A stretch of 64,000 bases of DNA from Terebella lapidaria (GCA_949152475.1 OX424558.1:40478751-40542750), one strand, 5' to 3'. Positions 1 through 13,003 are shown, counted from the stretch's first letter. Made by a program: numbers and translations. Notes: a model not told the origin generated them from the sequence alone.

Positions 1-269
1 GTATAAACGACAGATAATTGTGCAGAATAAACAATGACGTGCCGTGTATAAATATTATTTTGCCTGACTAAATGACCGTTTTGAATTGCTCATGCGCATC
101 GGTCGAAAAACTTGAAATTCGACAGTTCGAAGCGATAACCTTTATAGAACACAAGGAATTTGAATCAGAAGATGCATTTATTGAGGTGAAACTGAGCGTT
201 GTATGGTTACTAGTATCCTGTTACATAATGTATGTTCATCGTGACTTTAATATTGATAAAAAAAATAAT

Positions 270-348
270 AATAATGTGATCTGGTTCGGGCCTGATGATG
301 AACTTTGACCATGTTTAAATGATATAGGCCCTTACCAGATCACATTAT
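270..348. repeat. Short imperfect inverted repeat (hairpin)
   Basis: Two arms of about 23 bp around ATAATGTGATCTGGT (left, 271-293) and its complement (right, 326-348) enclose a 32-bp loop. One or two mismatches interrupt the arms. It lies in gene-free sequence and could be a miniature foldback element remnant. Confidence 0.6.
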
Positions 349-1362
349 TGGTATATTAAAACTGTGGCGATATGCCGTACTGGTTACGCTGGAGTAATGT
401 GACGGTCGAAATGTGTTGTGTCATATGATACAATCAGATATGTAACTGTAAAGAAGATATAAATTTGATGCCATAACAAAGGCGTATTGGCAGTCCCACT
501 ACACGAGGGTGACATCACTACTGCAGAGTTTGAATCAGGCCCAGTGCCCGAACCCTGAGTACACACTGAGTGAACAACAACTATGATTACCGGGGAGGTA
601 TATATGTATAGAGTGGATTAATTGTGTTACATGTCTGTCCCCGCCCGCCAACCTTCAACCCCCAGCGGGTCTGGGCTTTGTGAGTAAATGTTTATGGATC
701 GAGTGACTAAGCGAACTGTTTATCGATTGTGTGCACGGATCGATTCCCAGGTTTCACAGCTTGCTGCTCTCAGCTCAAGCGTGAAGCAGGCATTGCGGAA
801 ATGGACCTCAGAGCCGGCCGGATCGATCCTGCTGCATGGAGCCACAATCACACACATTTATCGGCTTTCATTCAGCATAATGCCGTAATGTGGCCCGCTT
901 CCACATACTGCCAGGTATTTGTCCCGTGTTCAGGGCTCCACAGCAATTAACGAAGTGGCGGCGTGACGCGGTAACCATAGTGACAAGACAACAGAACCCG
1001 GACCGATCAAGCGTGGCACGCCGCCGGGCTATCGACCTGTCGGGGATCTGGGGATCGAAGCGGGTAAATATGAGCTGGGCCTGGGAGAGGCGGGCCGAGG
1101 TATTTGCTTGGATCTGGATCGATATGTTGCTATGGTTGGCCGGGCGGAGGAGAAGAGAGGAGCACAGAGACTCAGCAAGGAATAGAACACGGGTTTCCAG
1201 GCTCTGACGTCATACAACAAACCGCTCACAAATAACATCACACACACATTAAAGCGGAATAAAATCTGACCGGCGTAATTCGGTGGCATGTTGAGGAATG
1301 GAGGTTAGGACATTTTTGGGGATCTAAGAGAGTGTGAGAGATTGGCGGACGGTGCTAGTACG
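349..1362. other. Upstream region of the Dpy-30-motif gene, no gene supported
   Basis: Short frames occur on both strands, but none has a recognisable domain or coding-like composition. The 650-1200 part is richer in GC and CpG than the surroundings and could include the promoter or 5' untranslated exon of the gene starting at 1363. No TATA box or transcription start can be fixed. Confidence 0.4.
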
Positions 1363-4300
1363 ATGGAAGAACTCCACGCCAAAACCCTGACAGCGATGGT
1401 GGACAGCCCTAGTATCGGCGCGGTACACAGGGATGTGCTTCAGGACAAGCTGCGTGAGTTCCAGATGAGCCTGGCGGCCCGACAGCGCCAGCTGGAAGAG
1501 ATTAAGTCCGTCACCGACAGGGACAGCCCGGGGGTCGGCACGGACCTGACGGAACACCAACAACACGAACTCGACCTTCTACACCAGGTCTTCCAGGACA
1601 GACTCGACCAAATGTACAGCAAGTTCCAGCGAGAGTGGCAGAGTGACCCCCGTGAGCACGGTAGGTCGTGCATGACTGCAGGTTTAGTGAACCGTTGTTG
1701 GATTAGCTCTTAAAACCCCGACCAGAGTCACTCTTGATTTTTTCACAATCGTTGACATCGTTTTTGCTCATATTATTGGAATGGTAAATGGTATCACTTC
1801 ACACAACAATTTTCTACCAAATTCCCAACTTCCAGTGCAAAAATTTGAACACTTTGGCAATTTACCCAAATGGCAAGCTCAGACCAAAATGGTCTTTTGC
1901 CATGTTTACATCCACAGGAATTTGTTTCCAGGGATGGGAGTATTGGTATTATTTTGGACCAGAAGACACATTGGGCTGTATTTTACACAAATATGCTGCT
2001 CTCAAAAGTTTGCACAGCTGAAAAAAAATCAAGCAAATGCACGAAATCGTGTGCGGAAGTACTGCGGACCCAGAGATTCCAGGATGGGGGTAAAGTTACC
2101 ATCAAAAGTGTGCACAGTTGAAAAATCAAGCAAATAGGAGAAAGACGTGTAATATGAACCAATTAAGACTTTTAGTCACTTTCCAGCAAGGCTTCTCAAT
2201 GATTCGATATATCTTACACATGTGTGAATTGTATAAATAATACTTTGTATGTGGCGCTGTATATGATGTCACACAGGAACATACACCGTAACGAAAGATG
2301 TAAAATAAGCATACAAGTGGTCCATATTACACGCTCTGGGTGTAATATGGAACACCTTGTAATTAAAATGGACCACGGCCCGTGTAATTTGTTTTTCAAC
2401 GAATTCAATGCATAATCACAAATAACCGACGGAATGCTACGTTTGGTGCTTTGTAACAAGGAATCACATCCTAGCACTCGATATAAACAATGAGATGACC
2501 GCGCGAAAATATTTACAATTGGAAAATAACATCAATTTCAGCGATTTTCAATTAAATTTAATTCCATATACCCTGCTTTCTGTGATGTTGCTCTCATCAA
2601 TGACAAAAGGTTACAAATGATGAGCGCCATAATTACGTCAATCACCATGGAGATGGATGTCATCCTACTGCTACAACCCGGGGTGGTCCGTATTACACAA
2701 TGGTCCATATTACATGTCTCTCCCCTACAGAAACTGCGGTACTGCGGATCCAGAGATTCATTGATGGGGGTAAATTTAACACCAAAAGTGTACACAGCTG
2801 GAAAATCAAGCAAATGCACATTTCTGAAATTTGCTGGAAATTTGCAGTTTTATGCCGAGGTGAAAAGACCCAGTTATAACATGATACCATTCAACGTGTT
2901 CAACGCACTAATATGAGCAAAACAGGGTGTGGACAAGTTAGAATGATCATGATCAGAATATTTTTTAAAACCAGGGTCGTAGCAGTCCTTGTAAACCAGC
3001 TAGAGTAGTTCTTGTGAATCATGCCAGAGTAGTTCTTTTAAACCAGGACCAAGGTAGTTCTTTTAGACCAGGACCAGAATAGCTTCTGTAAACCAAGACC
3101 CGTAGTCTTGTAAACCGGGACCAGAGTAGTTCTTGTAAACCGGGACCAAAACAGTTTTTGTAAAACAGGACCAGAACAGTTTTTGTAAACCAGGACCAGA
3201 ATAGTTATTGAAAACCGGGACCAGAATAGATTTTGTAAACCAGGACCAGAATAGTTTTCGTAGACCAGGATCAGAATAGTTTTTGTAAGATTTTTGTTTG
3301 TTTGTAAGTTTTTGTTTTGCAAGTTTTTGTAAACCAGGATCAGAATAGTTTTTGTTAACCGGGACCAGAATAGCTTTTGTAAACCGAGACCAGAATAGTT
3401 TTTGTAAACCGGGACCAGAATAGTTTTTGTGAACCAGGACCAGAATAGTTTTTGTAAACCTGGACCAGAATAGTTTTTGTAAACCAGGACCAGAATAGTT
3501 TTTGTAATTCGGGACCAGAATAGTTTTTGTAAACCGGGACCAGAATAGTTTTTGTAAACCGGGACCAGAATAGTTTTTGTAAACCTGGACCAGAATAGTT
3601 TTTGTAATTCGGGACCAGAATAGTTTTTGTAAACCTGGACCAGAATAGTTTTTGTAAACCAGGACCAGAATAGTTTTTGTAATTCGGGAACAGAATAGTT
3701 TTTGTAAACCTGGACCAGAATAGTTTTTGTAAACCAAGACCAGAATAGTTTTTGTAAACCGGGACCAGAATAGTTTTTGTAAGCCGGGACCAGAATAGTT
3801 TTTGTAAGCCGAGACCAGAATAGTTTTTTGTGAACCAGGACCAGAATAGTTTTTGTAAACCTGGACCAGAATAGTTTTTGTAAACCGGGACCAGAATAGT
3901 TTTTGTGAACCTGGACCAGAATAGTTTTTGTAAACCGGGACCAGAATAGTTTTTGTAAACCGGGACCAGAATAGTTTTTGTGAACCAGGACCAGAATAGT
4001 TTTTGTGAACCAGGCGTGCCTTTAGTTCTTAACCAGGACCAGATTAGTTCTTGTAAACCAGCCCAGAGTTGTTGTTTTTTTAAAACGAGAACCAGAAAGC
4101 TGTCATTGTGAGAGTTATTTGTGTGTCTTGTGATTGCCGACAGCGCCGCGGAAGGGTCCGTTATGTCTGGGCCGGGAGTCGGCGTACCTGAGTAAGGAGC
4201 TTGGGGATGCGCTGGGCCACGGGCTCGCGGAGGTGTGTGAGCAGAGACCAACAGACCCTATCGAGTACCTGGCGCGCTGGCTCCACAAGTACGCACAGAA

Positions 4301-7300
4301 CCTTGAGGACGACAAACAGGCATGATTGATTGATTGATTTTTATTTAGGAATGTGCACAATAAAATACAATGTATGAACACATATTATATGATACAAGAA
4401 ATGAACTCCGATGATAACACGAAAAGTCAAAAGACGTATTTTCATTGTGGTCCTCGAAAAACTAAAAAAATATTGGATAATACAAGTTCAACTTGTCAAG
4501 TTGGGTTGGCAAAATTGACCAATCAAATTATAAATAGATTTGTGGATAATGAAAAAGAATAGACATGAAAATATGAATAAACAAGCCAAAATACCATACA
4601 TGTAAAATAAATTGATACGGCCTGATTACAATCACAAGTATAACGCCATGTTTTAGAAAACATGGCAGAAAAAAACCCGGCCCTTTTATGTGTACGTGTT
4701 TCCCATGGACTCACAAATCTGAATTCAATACACAATCAACACATATATATGAATAACTCACAACAATAGTTGTACAGTTCATATAAAAAGTCACACAATC
4801 AGTCACATCAAAGTAAATGAAACAGGAAATCGTGTACACCCTCAGCCAATTTATCTCCCCCAAGTCCACTTAGATGTACGGTATCCTTGCGGGATCGCCA
4901 GTGCCAGTCTTTGGACCTAGCCGTCGGCAGCTCTGTTAAAAACATCCTACTAAATTCCTGCTCCATAAGTCGCCCAAGAATCTGGAAACTATCTTCTAGT
5001 TTAAAATCTCACATTCCCAATATGCCCCAAAACATCACCATAGGTTTTAAATATTCACATAGAGGCGACAGGATTTGATGAATATAGGCCTAAAGTGTAT
5101 ATGTACAGCCGTATTACAATGGATAGATGTCTAACCGTTCCTGCACAGGCCCTAGGCATATGTACAAAATTCCATAGCAGGGCTCATATAAAACTGGAAT
5201 AAAGGTTATACCTATTGCCGGGTTTTTAAGTACCCGTGGTCGAAAGCACGGATTCGTCACGGCTTCGTTATGGCGGTCTTGGCTATTAAAGGCGATCGCG
5301 CTTGTGAAGCAACAAAATTTCTCATGCTTCAGTTTTGTTATGCTACACGCTGGATCGCCCCACGAAAAATGGCCTAACAGGCCTAATGCAACTGTAATAA
5401 TTCGAAAAGATAATTTTAAACTATTCTCTGAAATGCTTACACCTAATGTATCACTGTCTGTCGCTGCAATACAACATATTCTTAGTGATTACTTGTTGGC
5501 GTAGTTATATAACGCAGTGATTATATCTGGGGCGGTTCAAATATGAGAAGTTCCAAAATAACCGGCAGGAGAATCGGTAATTGCACTTGCGAATACCAGC
5601 CGAAAACTAATTTGAAACAGCACTTCTCATTGTCATTCAAATTCTTATTGTTAGTACAGTGATATTAGCAGTGTTTTTAAATCAGTTTAGCGGAATTTAT
5701 CGGCTTTTATTGCAAATTCGCGAAACCAACACCAATGTATGCTGAATCTAAGAGAGTCGTCCGAGAGAGTCGGAAGACAGGAGATACATAGGGTGAGGTC
5801 AACGACAATCACATATACCCGGCCCCTTACCCGGCCCTGAGGGGCCGGGAATGAATGTTATTTTACGTAACAGAGCTTGGTGTTTGTCAGCAATCATTAA
5901 CTGCCAATCTGTCTCAATGATGGCACGCCCTAATACGTAGCTCCTTCCCAGACCGAAATCGGCATAATCAAGGACGTAGGTGTTTCTATAACTTAAACGC
6001 TAAGGGAAGTGTTGTGATGTGATCAGTGTTGTGTTTTCCAGGAGGCGGTGACGGCGCTGAAGGTTCGCTTGGCTCGAGAGGAGGACGTTATGACACGCGA
6101 CCGACGCGCTCTCATGGAGCGCGAGCGACGCCAGATACGTCAGGAGGAGGGCAGACGTCGGGTACGGAACAGACCGTACACGTTTTCCATAAAACCACAT
6201 TTAGAATGCGCTATGTTACTGAAAACATTTCAGTTCAAAAATCAGTTCAGTAACTATTCGCTTATTTGTGTAGACATGTCATATGACTCATATCATGCTA
6301 TTTATTTTATGCATGAAGATAGTTTGGCCCGAGATACCAAAAGCCTAAAATGCATTTATTAACTTCTTGACACCAAATGGGTTCAAGATAAAGCTTAAGA
6401 ATGTGTTACGAGCATATACGAAGTCATACATGGTGCATCTTCCGGTGACTTTGAATTTGGCCTCAGATGACCTTGAATGTTGAAAATCCGTGCCCTGATG
6501 GCTACCTGAAGATATGTAATTTGGTCATTGGCGATAAAGCATTGAAGGTGGTGCTTAATCGGTTTATATTATGATAATAAACATGTAGGGAGTCATATAT
6601 GGTACATTCCATGGTGACCTTAAACTTGATTTGATATAGACATTGCCATAACTGCCTGAACTCCATGTCATGTTTAGATGAATGTGTATAAGTCGGCCAT
6701 TGGGCACTAAATGCTCGAAGATAAATGTAGAGTTTAGGTCTCTAGGAAGCGCAGGTTACATCTTTTGATGTCCTTAAACTTGAGCTCAGATGACAAGAAG
6801 TGCTCAAACTCCATGTTATGGTTACATGAGATGTGTAAATACGAATGTGTATTCGAACTAAATGCCTGAATATAGAGCTTAGGTTCGTGTTATAAGCATA
6901 TAGTTTCGAACTTGAGTTGATATAAACCTGAATACCGGTAACCCTTGGTGCTGTGTGTTATAACAACAGATGAATATATTTCGATTATCATTTCATTGCA
7001 ATATTCCAAAACTCCCATATACTTACATGCTTGCACATGTATTAATTAGTTTGCTGGAGCAAAAATGCAAGCCGAAATTACTGTTAAATTGAAGTTGTGT
7101 ATGATAGAAAATGTGAAGGATTTGCATTCAATGAAAATAATACAATTTTAAAGTATAAAAATATTGGTTTGAAAGAAATTTGTATATTCTGTAATCGAGT
7201 GCGTGCGATATACAGTGCCATCCATTAATTTGGAGCCACCCAAAAATAGTGACATATTTCAAAATGCTATACAGCCAATGGATTATTGATGTGTTATGTA

Positions 7301-8199
7301 CTTGTTTCTTATTGTTACCACATATTGAGATTCTGGACAACAATATAGATTCTGCAGTGTCACATGACCATACAGATGATCCGGATTTGCACATCTGGAT
7401 CTAGGACATTTCTTCCCGATCTGTGGGCGGGCACGGGCGTCAAATTCTTTATATTAGTGTTTTTTATCCAATATCGTCATCCACCTCGAAAGATTCTGGG
7501 CAGCAAATGTTTCAAAATTGAATATATACCCGAGGAATGGATTTCAACGATTAAATGTTCCCCAGAGATTATGTGATATATGATCCAGAACAAGTGGAAG
7601 ATCCAGTCAAATCGTTTTGGCTATCACTCTTATGTTAACCCCAATGTAGCCTAGAATTTGTATCACTAGGTTTTTTTTGAAAATATACACTCAAGATCAT
7701 ATGACTAAAATACCAATCTGTGGTAATCAAGACCTCACTAAAGTGGCTCCAAATTAATGGATGGCACTATACTGTCCGATACCAGGTGTAAGGTTACATT
7801 TGATCCAAATATTTGAATGTGAAGTTGTTCGTATACTAGGATGGTCTTTGACCTGAGTGTTACTGGGAATATCAGCGGTCATCAGTGCCCATGGAAACTG
7901 TACTAACTATTTGCTTCTGTTGACAGAAGATTTTCTTGGAGCATCAGAGTCGCGTCAGTGAGGCGGATCCTTACCCGGCGTCGGGCGCGGATCCAGCGGC
8001 GGCAGAGCCGAATCTGACGGAGGCACGGGCAGATTCCGGAGCGGAATTGGCGATGTCCGGTGCGGATCCTGAGGATGTGGGGAGGGAGAGAGATATCAAA
8101 CCCCAGGGGGGTGGTGCGGACACTGAGGGGGGCTCCTCCACGCTGTACACTATAGATGAGAGAGAGGGGGAGAGTCCTGGGCAGAGTGAAAAGGCCTGA
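1363..8199 (+). CDS. Four-exon DYDC-like gene with a Dpy-30 motif
   Basis: Coding exons are 1363-1660, 4144-4319, 6042-6161 and 7927-8199. Phases agree at every junction (1, 0, 0) and give 288 aa without an internal stop. Exon 1 encodes a 99-residue, Gln/Glu-rich, probably helical N-terminus. Exon 2 carries the Dpy-30 motif with core DPIEYLARWLHKYAQN after SAYLSKELG, the arrangement of vertebrate DYDC1/DYDC2. Exon 3 is a charged helix; exon 4 is an acidic, disordered tail ending in TGA. The motif family forms helical dimerisation/docking bundles in chromatin and axonemal complexes; an axonemal or sperm role here is inference. Acceptors are good (ttttccag, tctgttgacag). Donor 1 is GTAGGT, donor 2 is GC (CAG|GCATGA) and donor 3 is GTACGG. 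The ATG at 1363 is the first in frame. The N-terminal extension is unusual and exon 1 is the least certain part. Confidence 0.72.
1960..2815. repeat. Dispersed ~75-bp repeats and a 12-bp palindrome in intron 1
   Basis: A segment ending in AAATCAAGCAAAT occurs near 1960-2040, 2059-2135 and 2740-2815; the last two share TACTGCGG, CAGAGATTC and GATGGGGGTAAA. Between them, 2321-2352 forms a perfect hairpin with arms TCCATATTACAC and its complement. Part of that motif recurs near 2700. This is degenerate repeat DNA within the intron. Confidence 0.55.
2985..4075. repeat. 25-bp minisatellite (about 40 units) in intron 1
   Basis: Units read TAGTTTTTGTAAACC followed by GGGACCAGAA, 25 bp long, head to tail. 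The middle (about 3400-4010) is the most regular and both ends degenerate. Variants differ mainly at AACC/ATTC and GGGACC/AGGACC. Three units make 75 bp, so every frame stays open on the minus strand and produces long repetitive pseudo-proteins. There is no sign of coding. It lies about 70 bp upstream of the exon 2 acceptor. Confidence 0.93.
4322..4341. repeat. TGAT tetranucleotide microsatellite
   Basis: A short run of TGAT units lies directly beside the proposed GC splice donor at 4320. Confidence 0.7.
4345..6041. other. Intron 2 of the DYDC-like gene
   Basis: AT-rich sequence with scattered short frames on both strands. I recognise no domain, RNA gene or transposon end. It ends in a good acceptor (gtgttttccag) at 6041. 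Confidence 0.5.
6380..6960. repeat. Degenerate ~140-170-bp tandem repeat in intron 3
   Basis: About four loosely related units share the order 'cttaag...cata...gtcatacatggt...ggtgacctt(a)aacttg', for example at 6390, 6550, 6730 and 6890. The wording resembles the satellite at 10.1-11.4 kb (recurrent 'gaccttgaa'). It is an older, decayed array. Confidence 0.4.
7213..7769. mobile_element. Tc1/mariner-type MITE (557 bp)
   Basis: Terminal inverted repeats of about 27 bp begin CAGTGCCATCCATTAATTTG on the left and mirror this on the right (…CAAATTAATGGATGGCACT) with one terminal mismatch. TA dinucleotides flank both ends (7211-7212 and 7770-7771), as expected for the Tc1/mariner superfamily. No transposase frame is present, so it is non-autonomous. 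It sits inside intron 3 of the DYDC-like gene. Confidence 0.85.
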
Positions 8200-8391
8200 C
8201 CCCCCGTGCCACAAACACCCCCCCTCCCCTAACCGGGTCGGATAGACACGCCATAAGGACATACGCAACCACTGGATAACCATGTGACACAGTCATTCCG
8301 ATAGAGCTAGACGGTCATAACACAAGCACTGGATCACGGATCGAGATTATTGATCTCTATGTTCATTCTATTATGGATGTATTTTCATTCA

Positions 8392-8397
8392 AATAAA
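8392..8397 (+). terminator. AATAAA polyadenylation signal of the DYDC-like gene
   Basis: A canonical AATAAA lies 193 bp after the exon 4 stop codon, the right place for a short 3' UTR. Confidence 0.6.
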
Positions 8398-8399
8398 TA

Positions 8400-10080
8400 T
8401 ACCATTATCGTGTATTCGGTGTTAAGTCAACCTTTAATTACCAAATAACGATATCTCTACGGTGTCAACCTTGTGTGCGCGACGGTCACTGCCAATTATA
8501 CCAATTTTATGTTACATGTGCAAGTATAAACACGTGATGGCAATTATTGTCAAGTGTATGTTATAATCAAGAATATATCTAATTAAGGTAGAATAATACC
8601 CCCCCCCCCCCTCCCCCGACCACGTGACTACAACGTTATAACGCTTGACAATGCCAGCGAGTGCCGTGTAACGCTTAATTGTTTATGTCGTTGCAGCGGG
8701 TAGCACTGAACAGTTTAAATAAGCCTGGTTGCAATTGAGCTGCAAACCAACTTTGGAGCCAATCATACGATTCCTTTCTGAGAAGTGTTTGAATTAATCG
8801 TCTACTATGACGCTCACAAGTGGTCCATCAAAATGGTGATAAAGTTATACTCATGCCAATTCCAGGGCTATGACAATGAATTAGTTGACCGTAGTATAGG
8901 TGTATTTAAATAATATGAGATTGATTCTCGAAGTATTGTGGCATGTAAAGCATCCACCATGTTAAAATGAAGTTTTTGTGGATTCAAACGCATCAACAAT
9001 GGCGCTGTTCCCTTCGTAAAGGCATGATTTTTCATGGATATAGAAAAAAAACCTGAACGGTAAAGTTTGCTAAAATCCTCAGAATGTATTTCTACATAAA
9101 TATGACAATAAAACTGCCTGCAAAATATGAACAAAATCTATACCTCAGTTTTGAAGTTATGACAAATTTTGTAGTCATGTTCGCATTAATATGTACAGTC
9201 CCACTTTCAATGTTTTAAACACACAAATGCATTCACGGATACGGAAATTACGTTCATTCTGTCTTCAATCATGGCATGAAAGCGGATTTTCAATTGACAA
9301 TATCTATCAATTATATTCAAGTTCGTATTAAGTGCGGAACTTTATGACATATGTAGTTGAAGGTGTATATAGCACATCAAGTGTTTAACAAGATGACCGC
9401 TTTTACTCATTCTGAGGGGTCAGATTATTGATGGAATAACCCCATATTCAAAGCCCCATAAAATTAAAACTAGCCGGTAGATCTTTCCATTTTTTTTGTT
9501 CTATCAGTAGTTTCACAACGCAACATAATTATTTTCAGAAATATCTATAGTTGGGATATAAAGGGGATGATCTACCTTAATAAATAGTTTTGATCAATGA
9601 CTCCGAAACATTTCTTTGCATGATCAATTCATCATTTATTACATTAAGTTTGTCTGTGATTATGGTGTCTATAACTAGTATATATGTGTTCTGGATTCAA
9701 AGAGCGAGGAAGTTTTCGTTTTGGGCTCCGTATGGAGATGTGCATGTATACTTTCAGGAGTACAATTTTTTCGAGATTGCAAAGTAAGAAAATGTTCTGT
9801 TGAATTAAAAATTCCACCTCACCTCATTATTGTGCAATGAAATTATATACATTTGACATCACCCCCCCCCCCCACCGCTCTTTTGCCATCTGTTGTTTTT
9901 TCGTTTCATGATGTGTTAGAATAGCTTTAGAGGGGGAGGGGTTATTGGGATCAGGGCCCCCCTTTTCGGAAAATAAATATACCTTCAGGCTTCAAAGGAG
10001 GATCCAAGGGGGCACCTACTATGATCAGGATAGGCTAGGAAGCTACACGTCCCTCAGAACATGAAAATTAGCAGGGCTAA
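8400..10080. other. Gene-free AT-rich stretch
   Basis: Only short frames without recognisable motifs. Homopolymer C tracts occur near 8609 and 9862. No mobile element ends were recognised. Confidence 0.45.
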
Positions 10081-10109
10081 GAAAGGTTACTGGAAGAATG
10101 TTCAGTTTG

Positions 10110-11370
10110 GACCATGACTTTTTTCATCAAAGTTGCCGTACTGAAGGTCACTGAAGGTCAAATTTAAGGTGACCATTGAAACTGCAATATATGATTTCCC
10201 ATTTGATATTGCCAATATTTAAGCTCTATCTTGAAGTGTTATAAGAGTTTACTCCACACGGCTCCCATTATGAAGGAATAATACATATGTTCACAATTGA
10301 TTCCTCAGCCATAAAGTCGATAACAAATGAGATATTAGCCATTTTGTTCTCTAACCTTGAAAATTAGGTGAAAGTTTAGGTTCAAGGTCATGAGAATATT
10401 CAGCTTATATCATTTCCTATATGTACACAATCTATTCCCAAACTGTAAAGTCGAAAATAAGCAAGATATTAGTCACCTTGTGCTCTGATCTTAAAAATAA
10501 AGTCAAAGGTCAAGTTCAAGGTAATGACAATACTCAGCATATATCATTTTCTTTATGTTCACAATTGATTCCTAAGTTGCAAAGTCGATAATAAGCCAGA
10601 TATTAGCTTTTTTTGTTCCGACCTTGAAATTAGATTCAAAGGTTAAGTTCAATGTCATGAGAATATTCAGCTTATAGCATTTCCTAAATGTACACAATCT
10701 ATTCCCAAACTGCAAAGTCGATAATAAGCAAGATATTAGTAATTTTTTGCTCTGACCTTGAAAATGAGGTCAAAGGTCAAGTTCAAGGTCATGAGAATAT
10801 TCAGCATATCATTTACTATACATGTATGTGTACAATTGAATCCTAAGCCGTAAATTCGATAATGAGTGAGATATCAGCAATTTTGTGCTCTGACCTTGAA
10901 ATTGGACGTCATATTCAAGGTCATCAAAAATATTCGGCATACATCATTTCCTACATGTCCACAATCTAAAGCTGTAAAGTCGATAATAAGCAAGATATTA
11001 GCTATTTTGTGCTCTGACCTTGGAAATGAGATCCAAGGTCAAGTTCAAGGTCATGAGAATATTCAGTATATATCATTTCCTATATGTGCACAATTGATTC
11101 CTAATCTGTAAAGTCGATATCAAGCGATGTATTACCCATTTCTTGCTTTGACCTTGAAAATGAGGTCAAAGCTCATATTTAAAGTCATCGAACTATTCGG
11201 CATACATCATTTCCTATATTTGCACATTTGATTCCTAGGCTGTAAAGTCGATAATAGGTAAGATATCAGCCATTTTGTTCTCTGACCTTGGAAATGGAGT
11301 CAAAGGTCAAATTCAAAGTCATGACAATATTCAGCGGATATCATATTCTATATGTGCACAATTGATTTGC
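10110..11370 (-). repeat. ~134-bp satellite array, about nine units, in a larger element
   Basis: The landmark AAAGTCGATAATAAG recurs near 10312, 10448, 10580, 10715, 10852, 10975, 11108 and 11240, a period of 123-136 bp. Each unit also has 'gaccttgaaaatgaggtcaaaggtcaa' wording and 'catttcctatatgt.cacaattgattcctaa'. The same satellite lies in opposite orientation at 35.5-36.9 kb. Units are imperfect, so the array is not very young. Confidence 0.9.
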
Positions 11371-11828
11371 AAACTCTAATCTCTAGGAATAGTGTGTTCC
11401 ATTATAAAGCATAGGAGAATTTACCTTGGGAAAGTACCATTTTGGATCCGTCGAATGATCAAAATGGCTGCCACATGCAGATCGGCGATTCAAAGCCAAC
11501 GAATCTCATACATCTTTTAAAATAACAATCTCAAATCTTATCGGACAGTTTTTAGAAAGCTGTGGACATATAGGAAATGCCACCATAGTTCAAAATTGAC
11601 CGTTTTCGATAAAAATGGCCGCCATTTTGGCGAAAATGCAAAGACGTTAGGATACAAAACTAAAAAAATATCTCTCGCTCGAAATATTTTTAAACATTTT
11701 TGTGCAAAATTCCAGAAAGTTTCGCCTGTGATCTTTGAAGATAAAAATGTAGACGGACAACGGATGCAGGACGACGGGCACAACGTCATGCCAATTGGTT
11801 ATCGGACCAAAGGAGCGGTAACCTAAGA
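11371..11828 (-). mobile_element. End module of the satellite-bearing element
   Basis: This segment runs from the satellite to a sharp end (GGTAACCTAA). It contains 'aaaatggccgccattttgg' and 'gacggacaacggatgcaggacgacggg' wording. The reverse complement matches the start of the 35.1-kb copy (TTAGGTTACCGC... then TCGTCCGTC motifs). No protein is encoded. The superfamily is unknown to me. Confidence 0.65.
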
Positions 11829-12584
11829 AGCTTCTCATACCTTTGAGCGGGCACCAGACCCCTGGTCCAAATGCCCCTTCTGAATTTTTAAAACAAGCTC
11901 TTCAGATCAGAGGCATCGATGGGTATTTAGGTTCAGATTATACCAGGGGGAACCGCTAAATTAACACTGAAAGCTCTGCCTTCAGAGGTCCTTGGGTGGG
12001 TCCCAGAACCCGGACCAAGACGAGCTCGCTTTGTTCCAGCATTTGTGTAGTATTATCTTGATAAACATGGGCCAGGAAGCTACCACAGGACATATGGAGT
12101 CTCTGGCTCCTTGGGCCTTTCAGCGGGCATCATAGATTAGATACCCTGCCATATTGTGTACTACCACTTTTGGAATTACTGGATTCGCCACTGTGTTAGC
12201 CTCAATAAGTGAAAGAATACCACAATAATAAAGAAATTTGACGTGAAATGTTATTATAAAGATCATTTTCACACAATGTGTCAGAGTGTTAAACCACGGT
12301 GTTGAAACAAACTGTTGTCAGAACATGTGACGGAGCTTATGAAGTATTTTCCTCTACGACAGCTCAACGTTTTCTACATGTATGTAACTGAAGTCGGACC
12401 ACAATTGATGTACATGTATCGCTCCATGTGTAAAGTGGAAGTTTGAGTATCAAAATCATGTAATTTCTCGCAAAAGGATGCTGCTAAGTGTCCAAAAGTA
12501 TATTATACTTAAAATACAATATATTCTGATTTATATAGCTGAATTGAACAATTGTCATATATGTCTGTTTACCTTATGGGGACT

Positions 12585-13003
12585 TATTTTGCATGGCAGC
12601 TATGGAGCGTTTTTAGGGTCAATATTCATTGACATGCATTGTAAATTTTCTTGTTGTGAATGATTGTTTCACGCAAAGTTCTTTATTCCACATTACTATT
12701 TCTAAACTTTCTGTGTCGAATTTACATATTCTTACTGCATACTTCTAATTTCCATCTCCTTGCTGCTCATTTCCAAGTTCTCACTGGTACTTTCTCAATG
12801 CTTAATTCATTATGCCAAATTCTAACACCTTTGTTCGTGCAAACTATCAAAAAACAAATCGCATCTGGCACAATGCATATGGAACTTGGCACATTTCATT
12901 TAGAATAAAGCACATCGCACGAAGAACAAAGCAAAACGAATGAAGCATTTCATGTGCCAAAATTACTACTGCACTATTATGACAACAGACGGCGCTGCGG
13001 GTC
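12585..13003 (+). repeat. Interspersed repeat, copy 1 of an inverted pair
   Basis: About 410 bp, beginning near GGAGCGTTTTTAGGGTCAAT and ending near ACGGCGCTGCGG, is present in inverted orientation at 14,790-15,205. The copies differ by many substitutions, so they are separate old insertions or arms of one large foldback. No protein is recognisable. Confidence 0.8.

Noticed and set aside
2985..4075. Possible CRISPR array
   Set aside because: Units are contiguous 25-bp repeats without unique spacers, in an animal-type genome.
3063..4251. Long minus-strand frames with a KNYSGPGLQKLFWSRF-type period
   Set aside because: They are translations of the 25-bp minisatellite; any array whose triple unit is free of stops gives such frames. 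There is no start, splice or domain support.
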